Assembly: GCF_000499845.2 (NCBI RefSeq)
Contig: NC_023749.2
Coordinates: forward strand, 16,020,698-16,084,697
Source of the DNA: Phaseolus vulgaris
Taxonomy: Eukaryota; Streptophyta; Magnoliopsida; Fabales; Fabaceae
Length of the DNA: 64,000 nucleotides
Reading direction: 5' to 3'
A model generated the notes under the pieces. It was not told where the DNA came from, did no database searches, and saw only the letters and a list, made by a program, of their open reading frames with translations. Below are positions 31,275 to 40,322 of this stretch, piece after piece. Within the stretch, counting starts at the first letter, position 1. Every line of letters begins with the position of its first letter. Both the position numbers and the translations under genes were made by a program.

Positions 31275-34200
31275 TCAGTCTTCAGCAGGAATGACCTTTC
31301 CATCTACTACTTCGTTGTTCAACGACACCATGCCGAGGTCGAGATCGGGGAATAGGCATGCGAATTGTTCCCGAGCGGCTTCGAATCCAGCAGCCAGAAT
31401 CTGAGCAGAATTTAGCTTAAGTACTTCAATTTGCCCTTGAAGTTCTTCAACCTGTTTCTTGAGCTCTTTGTTCTGCTGCTCCTGCTCTTCAACCTGTTTT
31501 CGGAGTTGTTCGTTGGTCTCTTGAGCATGGAGAAGGTCGTCAGTAACCTTCTTGGATTCTGTTTGAGCTTGGGCCAACTCAGCGGTCATCTTTCCTTTCT
31601 CCTTGTTTGCCTCGGCGAGATCAGCCATGGCGTCGTCCCTCGCTTTTTCTACTTGCCCAAGTAGCTTCTCGCGGTCGATCGACCTCTGCTCCAGTTTTTG
31701 CACCCTGGCGGCGTCAGCTTGAATGTGAGCCTCCAGGTCGCTCGCCTTGGCGCGAAGAGGCACGATTTTGCTTTCCAACTCGACCTTCTCTTGGGCAAGA
31801 TCGTGAACTTTGCGGCGAAGGTCAGCAGCTTCCTTGCGCGCCAGCCTGAGCTCGGTATTCAGGGCATCCTCCACTCGGGAGTGTTCGATTTCTGCGAGCG
31901 TCAGGCTGAATGACATCTTCTCCACCTCGACCTTCATAGTGCTATTTTCAGTCTTGAGGTTGAAGAGATCGTCTTGAAGCCTCCTGGTGGAGCTCTCCAC
32001 AGCCCTCGTTATGATCGTTGGGATATCCTCTGCTATGGTCTTCAGTTTGGCAGTCAGAGGTTCCCACATCCTTGTGACTTCAAGGGAAAGGTTTGCTGCT
32101 TGGAGAGGCGCCAGGGGGGCTTGTTGAGGGTTCTCGCCGCCACCTTCCTTAGTAGGATCTTCAGTGTTTGCTTCCTGGCGTGGCGACGGGATCGGGGATT
32201 CGGTGATTAGAATCGGAGAGGTATGAGCAACCTCATCCCCGATTGGAACATCTCCTGCAGCTGAGGTGTTTGAAGGGGGGCCCCCTCCAGCTGAGATGTG
32301 TGGCGTAGAGGCACTTGGGGGGTCCTCCAGGAAATTTGGCTCTTGGGCCTCAGCTGCAGGTGGCGCAGTGGCCAGCGGAACCGCTTGGACTGGTGATGAA
32401 GGAGCTTGTGGTGTTGGCGATGAGGGAGGAGGAGCGGGCGTTGATGGTGGTGTTGAGGCTGGAAGAGGGGGTGGGGCAGGTGGTGAAGATGGTGCCACCC
32501 TTTTCCTCTTCGTAACGAGGCCATCCTCAGTGACCTCGTCGTCCTCTTCCTCCTCCTCTTGGATGACTTGGGGGGCTTTCCTTTTGGGCCTCTTAAGTAC
32601 CAATTTTTTGCGCTGGGCAGGTTCCTTCGGTGGTGATCGCCCATGGACAATGGTGGCCTCCACCACTGAGTTTGGTACTGTTTGAGAACCGCTCGCCAAC
32701 CCGTGGCTTCGGGCGAGCGTCTTCAATTCGGCGAGCATGTTTCCGCCCAACATGTTGTCTGCATGAAACGAAAATGCATGGGTTAGCTCAAAGAAGAAAA
32801 AGATAAGTGTATAAGGTAATAAGCAGCAGAGCAGTTATGTGCAGGAAAGGTAAAACCAAAGTCTTGTGCGCATCGCACAAGACGCCCAGAAGTAGTATCA
32901 GAAGTAGTATCAAAGCAACAGTTTGGATGTCCTAACCTATTTGGAATTCTAGCTGATCCTCAAAGAATTCGAAGGAGATCAAGGTGGGGGTCAGGAATGT
33001 TATATTGGCGTCCGCCACCCTCTTCCAGAAAAGACAGAGGTCTCTATCCAAAGCTCCCATGCTATCAGGACTTCTGGGCCTCCTGAAGCAGCTCTTGAAC
33101 TCCTTTTTCCCCTTGTCCACCCAGTACAAGGGGAAGCCATCAAGAAGGGAGGTGTCTTTATCGTTTGCACGTACTTGGATGAACTTCCCCTTCCAGTCTT
33201 TGTACGATTGCTGGAAGATGGTAAAAATGGATCTCCCAGCTATTGCATTCAGGCTGACCCACAGGCGGTCTCCTGGGTGCTTGGCCTCAAAAAGGAACAA
33301 AAACACGTCCACCGACGCGGAGGGAGGAGGAGCGGGCGTTGATGGTGGTGTTGAGGCTGGAAGAGGGGGTGGGGCAGGTGGTGAAGATGGTGCCACCCTT
33401 TTCCTCTTCGTAACGAGGCCATCCTCAGTGACCTCGTCGTCCTCTTCCTCCTCCTCTTGGATGACTTGGGGGGCTTTCCTTTTGGGCCTCTTAAGTACCA
33501 ATTTTTTGCGCTGGGCAGGTTCCTTCGGTGGTGATCGCCCATGGACAATGGTGGCCTCCACCACTGAGTTTGGTACTGTTTGAGAACCGCTCGCCAACCC
33601 GTGGCTTCGGGCGAGCGTCTTCAATTCGGCGAGCATGTTTCCGCCCAACATGTTGTCTGCATGAAACGAAAATGCATGGGTTAGCTCAAAGAAGAAAAAG
33701 ATAAGTGTATAAGGTAATAAGCAGCAGAGCAGTTATGTGCAGGAAAGGTAAAACCAAAGTCTTGTGCGCATCGCACAAGACGCCCAGAAGTAGTATCAGA
33801 AGTAGTATCAAAGCAACAGTTTGGATGTCCTAACCTATTTGGAATTCTAGCTGATCCTCAAAGAATTCGAAGGAGATCAAGGTGGGGGTCAGGAATGTTA
33901 TATTGGCGTCCGCCACCCTCTTCCAGAAAAGACAGAGGTCTCTATCCAAAGCTCCCATGCTATCAGGACTTCTGGGCCTCCTGAAGCAGCTCTTGAACTC
34001 CTTTTTCCCCTTGTCCACCCAGTACAAGGGGAAGCCATCAAGAAGGGAGGTGTCTTTATCGTTTGCACGTACTTGGATGAACTTCCCCTTCCAGTCTTTG
34101 TACGATTGCTGGAAGATGGTAAAAATGGATCTCCCAGCTATTGCATTCAGGCTGACCCACAGGCGGTCTCCTGGGTGCTTGGCCTCAAAAAGGAACAAAA

Positions 34201-36573
34201 ACACGTCCACCGACGCGGAGGGAGGAGGAGCGGGCGTTGATGGTGGTGTTGAGGCTGGAAGAGGGGGTGGGGCAGGTGGTGAAGATGGTGCCACCCTTTT
34301 CCTCTTCGTAACGAGGCCATCCTCAGTGACCTCGTCGTCCTCTTCCTCCTCCTCTTGGATGACTTGGGGGGCTTTCCTTTTGGGCCTCTTAAGTACCAAT
34401 TTTTTGCGCTGGGCAGGTTCCTTCGGTGGTGATCGCCCATGGACAATGGTGGCCTCCACCACTGAGTTTGGTACTGTTTGAGAACCGCTCGCCAACCCGT
34501 GGCTTCGGGCGAGCGTCTTCAATTCGGCGAGCATGTTTCCGCCCAACATGTTGTCTGCATGAAACGAAAATGCATGGGTTAGCTCAAAGAAGAAAAAGAT
34601 AAGTGTATAAGGTAATAAGCAGCAGAGCAGTTATGTGCAGGAAAGGTAAAACCAAAGTCTTGTGCGCATCGCACAAGACGCCCAGAAGTAGTATCAGAAG
34701 TAGTATCAAAGCAACAGTTTGGATGTCCTAACCTATTTGGAATTCTAGCTGATCCTCAAAGAATTCGAAGGAGATCAAGGTGGGGGTCAGGAATGTTATA
34801 TTGGCGTCCGCCACCCTCTTCCAGAAAAGACAGAGGTCTCTATCCAAAGCTCCCATGCTATCAGGACTTCTGGGCCTCCTGAAGCAGCTCTTGAACTCCT
34901 TTTTCCCCTTGTCCACCCAGTACAAGGGGAAGCCATCAAGAAGGGAGGTGTCTTTATCGTTTGCACGTACTTGGATGAACTTCCCCTTCCAGTCTTTGTA
35001 CGATTGCTGGAAGATGGTAAAAATGGATCTCCCAGCTATTGCATTCAGGCTGACCCACAGGCGGTCTCCTGGGTGCTTGGCCTCAAAAAGGAACAAAAAC
35101 ACGTCCACCGACGCGGAGGGAGGAGGAGCGGGCGTTGATGGTGGTGTTGAGGCTGGAAGAGGGGGTGGGGCAGGTGGTGAAGATGGTGCCACCCTTTTCC
35201 TCTTCGTAACGAGGCCATCCTCAGTGACCTCGTCGTCCTCTTCCTCCTCCTCTTGGATGACTTGGGGGGCTTTCCTTTTGGGCCTCTTAAGTACCAATTT
35301 TTTGCGCTGGGCAGGTTCCTTCGGTGGTGATCGCCCATGGACAATGGTGGCCTCCACCACTGAGTTTGGTACTGTTTGAGAACCGCTCGCCAACCCGTGG
35401 CTTCGGGCGAGCGTCTTCAATTCGGCGAGCATGTTTCCGCCCAACATGTTGTCTGCATGAAACGAAAATGCATGGGTTAGCTCAAAGAAGAAAAAGATAA
35501 GTGTATAAGGTAATAAGCAGCAGAGCAGTTATGTGCAGGAAAGGTAAAACCAAAGTCTTGTGCGCATCGCACAAGACGCCCAGAAGTAGTATCAGAAGTA
35601 GTATCAAAGCAACAGTTTGGATGTCCTAACCTATTTGGAATTCTAGCTGATCCTCAAAGAATTCGAAGGAGATCAAGGTGGGGGTCAGGAATGTTATATT
35701 GGCGTCCGCCACCCTCTTCCAGAAAAGACAGAGGTCTCTATCCAAAGCTCCCATGCTATCAGGACTTCTGGGCCTCCTGAAGCAGCTCTTGAACTCCTTT
35801 TTCCCCTTGTCCACCCAGTACAAGGGGAAGCCATCAAGAAGGGAGGTGTCTTTATCGTTTGCACGTACTTGGATGAACTTCCCCTTCCAGTCTTTGTACG
35901 ATTGCTGGAAGATGGTAAAAATGGATCTCCCAGCTATTGCATTCAGGCTGACCCACAGGCGGTCTCCTGGGTGCTTGGCCTCAAAAAGGAACAAAAACAC
36001 GTCCACCGACGCGGGCAACCCCAGGTGGTCGCACGTTATTTCAAAGGCTCGAACAAACGCCCAGCTGTTGGGGTGAAGCTGGGCGGCAGCAATGTTGAGC
36101 TCGGTCAAAAGTTCCCTCTCGAATCGGGTGAGAGGGAACCTGAGCTTGACCTTCTTGAAGAAAGTTGTATAGACAAAGCAGAAGGGCCCGTCGGCGCTTA
36201 CTTTGTCATCAGCACACACTGGCAGAGCGGCGGGGCAAGGCAGCACCATCATCCTCTCGTCGTGCTCCTTGTGAAACGATTGATAGGCCTCGTCCCCCTT
36301 AGTCAACCGCAAAACTGCTCCCGCAGTGTTCACCGACGAGGTCTCCTTCAGAAGGGTTGGGTTAGCCCAGGGGTATAGAGTTTTGAAGTCTGGCGGAGGG
36401 ACGGGGGCTCCTCCAGCGTTAGATGGAGTCGCCTGAGCCAGGGCAGTTTGGGAAGATGCAGGCCTCTCAGCCTGCGAAGAGGAAGCACCACGAACTTGTG
36501 TTGAGTCGTGTGCTTGTGAAGGAAGGTTTCGCGCTGATGGAGGGGGGTTCGGGGTAATCTTGGTGCGAGTCAT
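31275..36573 (-). CDS. A antisense extra gene with tandemly amplified exons (5 coding exons)
   Basis: Predicted coding exons on the minus strand are 36573-35631, 35452-34733, 34554-33835, 33656-32937 and 32758-31275, separated by four 178-nt introns with the same donor (ATAG|GTTAGG) and acceptor (TGCAG|ACAAC). Exons 2-4 are each 720 nt, phase 1 at both ends, so the frame stays open for 4587 nt (1528 residues). The un-amplified form would give 808. Exon 1 carries the PF04195-like domain. Exons 2-4 each fuse the basic/acidic/Pro-rich start of the second part to the C-terminal half of the PF04195-like domain (join ...PPPS|ASVDVF). Exon 5 has the complete second part with coiled coil. A 5'UTR intron fits at 36814-36582. 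Splicing is predicted, not observed; function unknown. Confidence 0.72.
32422..36013. repeat. 898-bp tandem array, four copies
   Basis: Copies at 32422-33319, 33320-34217, 34218-35115 and 35116-36013. By eye they are identical; the three open frames inside have identical translations. Outside, the flanks are the normal gene: a T at 32421 and a G at 36015 break the match. Each unit holds the 3' half of the first coding exon, the complete intron and the 5' part of the second coding exon. Almost no shared sequence is seen at the join, so an origin by slippage or unequal exchange after an end-joining duplication is inferred. B and F have a single copy. Confidence 0.95.
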
Positions 36574-36581
36574 GATGGCAG

Positions 36582-36814
36582 CTGCAAAGGAAGAAGAAAG
36601 GAAAAATGATCAGGAGGGTTACAAAGGCTGACTCGATCATAGAAGGAAGGTGAAAGACGAACGAATGTGGGTTCGTTGCGACGATCGACAAAGCCCTAAG
36701 TTACGCAGAAGGAGAAATGGAAAAACGACCCACAGCGTATGCACCAGGCAGTTACAGGATGATGCAAATCGGTGAAAATGCAAGGAAACCCAGCAGATGA
36801 AGGAAAGTAATTAC
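36582..36814 (-). other. 5'UTR intron of A antisense gene
   Basis: 233 nt, GAAAG|GTAATT ... TTTGCAG|CTGCC, ending eight bases before the ATG. Equivalent sites are at 10206-10437 in B and 46305-46537 in F. No TATA box is evident between here and the 3' LTR. Confidence 0.65.
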
Positions 36815-37155
36815 CTTTCGATGATCAGGAAGACGATGGAGGAAGATGGTGATCTGGAGCGTTGAAGAGCGTTGAGAGTTTTCGCAGAGGGAAGTTAGAG
36901 CGTTTGCAAGCACGAAGAAAGTGATGGAACAGTGGAGCATAATGGGTTTAAGGGTTTTTCGAAATGATTTTAGGAAGCGCTAACGGCAGATGAAGAGAGC
37001 CGTTGATGAAGCCACGTGTCGAACGATGGGTGAAGGGTTTGGTGGAGCGTCAGAGCAGCAGAAAGTACAATCGCTTGGAATTCTGCGTCAGTGCCACGTA
37101 GATCGGTGTTAACGAAGGCTCTTTCAGTCTTTTCGCTAGACAAGTCTTCGCTTAA

Positions 37156-37167
37156 GACTGGGGGGCT
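37156..37167 (+). other. A polypurine tract
   Basis: GACTGGGGGGCT just before the 3' LTR start at 37170, as in B and F. Confidence 0.75.
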
Positions 37168-37169
37168 TG

Positions 37170-37964
37170 TGTACCGACCTGGTGGTCGGGTATGATGACG
37201 TGGCATCCTGCTAAAGTGTAGGCGTGTTGACGAGGCGCCAGGTTGGCAGATAGGAAGGAAGTCGGGAGGCACGTGTAGTCGCCAGTTGTTAAGTTGGCGT
37301 GTTCCGACTTCCAGCTCACCAGAATAGGCGATCGCCAGGTTGAAGATGAAGTCGCCAGATGCAGACCCAGGCGACCAAGCAGTCGGAGATCGCCAGAACA
37401 AGCACATCGCCGAAGATGAAGGAGAAGCAGATTATGAAGGCGGCCGGCGAGACCACAGGGAAGGTGTATGAAGGCCCTAACTCGCCAGTTCCAGTAGAGA
37501 TCGCACTCATAAGTTAGCTATGCACTGGGCAGTACCATGCATAAGTAACTTAGCCAAAATGAGAGCAGAAGCAGCGCCAAGTCAGGGAGCCTCCAGATGA
37601 TGGCACGTGTACAGTTGGATGCAAGCCACGTGTCCAAGTCTGTAACTGCCAGGAGAGAGAAAGCCACCAGGTATATAAGAGTTCTTAACAGACTTTCTGA
37701 GGTACGCACGTTCAGTTCATACACTTTACGCTTGCGAGTGATAGAGCTGATTGTGAGAGAGGATTTGCACGGTTCTAGTTCTCTTAGTTTTTGGTGATAC
37801 CGTCACTGACTTGAGCGTCGGAGTGCGATCGGCCGCAGCGGCGCCGTATCGTTTCTTTGCAGGTTCTTGAAGTAGATCCCGAGGAGGAACGAAGGTGAGA
37901 AGCGGTGCGCACGTCGATCCTTTGATGAGGCATTCTCCAGCGTTCCGGTCAACAGGCAGGATCA
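37170..37964 (+). repeat. A 3' LTR
   Basis: 795 bp, equal in length to the 5' LTR and followed by the target duplication AAAGG. Confidence 0.95.
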
Positions 37965-37969
37965 AAAGG

Positions 37970-38510
37970 GAAGAAGGAAATAATTTTTGAGGAAGGAGAC
38001 TTAGTTTGGCTTCACCTTCGCAAAGATAGATTTCCAACTCAAAGGAAGTCCAAACTAAGTCCCCGAGGTGATGGACCCTTTCAAGTCCTCAAGCGAGTCA
38101 ATAACAATGCATATAAATTGGACCTACCTCTTGAATATGGAGTTCATGACACTTTTAATGTAATTGACCTTTCTCCATTTGTAGGTACCAATGACGATGA
38201 CGAGCTGGATTTGAGGACAAATCCTTTCCAAGGGGGAGGGGATGATGGAGGAGGGCCAAGCACATCCCACCATGGAAGCCAAGACCCAAAGCTAGACCGT
38301 GATGAGTGTCCAGACTCAAGGAAGGAGCGTCTAGGACGTGAAGAGGGGAGGCTACACATGGAGCGTCTAGGAGGAGACCTAGACCGTCTAGGCCCTATTA
38401 CAAGGTCAATGGCTAAGCACATTCACGCCCAATTGAATGAAGCCACGGATGGAAGAGAGAAATCCTTGTACATGTTACATGGAGGCCCATTAGGGGTGCT
38501 TAGTAATTAG
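37970..38510 (+). pseudogene. C integrase C-terminus, reading into the 3' LTR
   Basis: The frame cut at 23177 resumes here (FEEGDLVWLHLRKDRF, the GPF/KVL region and NAYKLDLP). It continues through DLRTNPFQGGGDD across the purine tract into the 3' LTR for about 89 codons, ending at 38510 after a stretch with GPITRSMAK. Pol frames that enter the 3' LTR are known from CRM elements. No clear classical chromodomain is visible. This segment is itself open; the gene as a whole is broken upstream. Confidence 0.8.
38230..38242 (+). other. C polypurine tract
   Basis: AAGGGGGAGGGGA immediately before the LTR start TGATGG. It is also translated as part of the pol frame. Confidence 0.75.
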
Positions 38511-38557
38511 AGTAGTGTAGAAAGCATAATTGAGTGAACATTCTAGAATCTCTCTTG
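38243..38557 (+). repeat. C 3' LTR, truncated
   Basis: Equals 6871-7185 of the 5' LTR, then changes abruptly after TCTCTTG into gag sequence of element I. The missing 374 bases and the missing target duplication show a deletion or recombination junction. Confidence 0.85.
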
Positions 38558-39530
38558 ATCTTCACCGGGATGGAGGACCTAGAGACGCACCTTGCTGCAT
38601 TTCACACACAGATGGTCCTGGTAGGCGGTTCTGACGCTGCCAAGTGCAAGCTCTTTATGAGCACCCTGACTGGGATGGCTATGGACTGGTTCATCAGCCT
38701 CCCGAACGGTCATATCACATCTTTCCGCCAATTGCCCCGCCGCCGGTCTCCTACGATTTGTTTGATGTGAAGCAGTATCAAGGGGAGACCCTGAAGGAAT
38801 ACACCAATCGCTTCGGGGCCCAGGTCGTGAAGGTTGGTACGACAGAGGAGCCTATGATCGTGTACGCGTTCGTAAAAGGCATATGCCCCGGTCCTTTTGG
38901 AGAATCCATCATTCGCAACCGCCCTAGGACTTTCGCTGAGCTACGGCGTCGGGCGGTAGAACATATTGCTTCTGAAGGGGAGGTGTGCGTGAAGCGCACC
39001 AGCGTCGTACCCTCACGCCCGACGGGACCGGCGCGAGCTCAACCCGTCAGGGTCAATGAGACCACGATGGGAAGAAAGAAGCCAGATGCGAGACGCCCCT
39101 ATGAGGCCAGAAAGCCCCAGCCCCGGGGTCCAGCGGGAGGCGATCGCCCGGCCAGAGAAAGAGCGAGACTGGCGAGGTACAACTTTGTGGTGGAGCTGAA
39201 GGACCTGATCGCCGTGCCTAATATAGCTGAGAGGCTGAGGCGACCGGCGAAAACTGACAAGGTGTTAGGGCCTCGCAAAGACTCTTGGTGCGAGTTCCAC
39301 GAGGCTTTCGGGCACCACATTGATAACTGCCTGTCGTTGGGTTACCAGCTAGATGAGTTGGTGAGAACTGGGTTTGTGAACGATTATGTCGCGGAGCCCA
39401 CAATGACCGCTACCTCGCCGCCGCCGCCGGAAGAACCAGCACACGAGACACCGGTTCTCGGCGAGGTTCATACCATAGCTGGAGGTTTTTCCGGCGGGGA
39501 CCCACCGCCTCCCAGCGAAAGAAATACGCG
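38558..39530 (+). pseudogene. I gag, truncated and frameshifted
   Basis: Begins in the gag core (FTGMEDLETHLAAFHTQM), with SLPNGHITSF as in TatA. A deletion of roughly 50 bases near 38735 removes the segment between that motif and PPPVSYDLFDV and shifts frame. The rest runs through a basic region to WCEFHEAFGHHIDNC. A second frameshift lies near 39515 after GGFSGGD. The N-terminus is lost at the junction with C. Confidence 0.82.
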
Positions 39531-40316
39531 AGGTGGGTCAACTCGATCGAAGAAAGGATCTCGGCTGAGCCGTGGGAGTCGGACCTCGTATTCACGAGAG
39601 GGGACCTCCGAGACGTGGTGCCGCACGACAATGACCCCGTTGTCATTTCGGTAGTCACAGCGGGAAGAAAGGTGCACCGAGTTCTTGTCGACCAGGGAAG
39701 CTCGGCGGACATCATGTTCTTGTCGACATTTAATAAGTTACGGTTGTCCCCCGACCTGTTGAGGCCCTACACGGGGTGCCTGTATGGGTTTGCGGATAAC
39801 CAGGTGGAAGTCTGAGGTTACCTGGAGTTGAGGACTACGTTCACGGATGGAGAGGCCTCGCGTACCGAAAGCATCTGGTACCTGGTCGTGAACGCCAACT
39901 CCGCCTACAATATTTTGCTGGGCAGGCCGGCGTTAAACCGTTTGAACGCAGTGTCCTCCACACGTCACATGAAGATGAAGTTGCTGGACCTCAGTGGCAA
40001 GGTGATAGTGATCAAGTCAGACCAGAAGGAGGCAAGGAAATGCTATGAGAACAGCCTGAAAACGAAGAGAGGCGTGTTCATGGTATATGAACGTCCGCCG
40101 AGCGCGGACACGACGATGATTGAGGCGACGCCCGCTGGGTCGACGCCTAATGAGGCCATACCGGCGAGGGCGACGCCCGAAGCAGATGCACCCATGGAGG
40201 AAGGCCCTGACGACGCGGCGCCCGTGAAAGAGGCGGCGCCCGTCGAAGGTGATAGCAGGGAACAGCCAGCGGCTAACGCCATAGAAAGGGAGATCGGCGG
40301 CAAGACATTCAAGTAA
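39531..40316 (+). pseudogene. I protease region with two stops
   Basis: Protease has VLVDQGSSADI near 39690 and NILLGRPALN near 39910. A TGA at about 39813 stands where G has CGA (Arg), and a TAA at about 40314 interrupts the Lys-Leu-Gly before RT. The linker between is rich in Ala, Pro and acidic residues. Confidence 0.8.
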
Positions 40317-40322
40317 GGAAGT

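Larger units (their letters stand above)
23178..37964 (+). mobile_element. A: complete TatA retrotransposon, TSD AAAGG
   Basis: 14,787 bp with two 795-bp LTRs (23178-23972, 37170-37964) that differ at only five positions by eye (about 0.6%), flanked by AAAGG at 23173-23177 and 37965-37969. It contains PBS, gag, protease, RT, RNase H, archaeal-type RNase H, integrase, 3' repeats, an antisense spliced gene with an 898-bp tandem array, and a purine tract. Without the three extra array copies it would be about 12.1 kb. It is the youngest datable insertion here, yet gag-pol has four lesions (see parts). It lies in C's integrase. Confidence 0.95.
6871..38557 (+). mobile_element. C: CRM-clade chromovirus, opened by B, S1 and A
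   Basis: Pieces in order are 5' LTR (6871-7559), PBS, leader to 9056, then after B the PR/RT linker-RT-RNase H (19707-21339), after S1 the integrase (22157-23177), and after A the integrase C-terminus (37970 onward) and a truncated 3' LTR (38243-38557). RT motifs such as [16 protein letters not shown] and REWPTP followed by [14 protein letters not shown] are, from memory, diagnostic of the CRM clade. The initiator-Met PBS and a pol frame entering the 3' LTR agree. Gag and most of the protease are missing at the B boundary. The possible left target duplication AAACC (6866-6870) has no partner because the right end is truncated. Confidence 0.85.

Noticed and set aside
32984..35379. Open frames of 199 codons on the plus strand in the array.
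   Set aside because: They are the reverse side of the real exons, repeated with the array, and match no domain.
32932..35447. The three 239-codon frames as separate genes.
   Set aside because: They are units of a tandem array; each stop lies a few bases inside a predicted intron, and the frames join by splicing.
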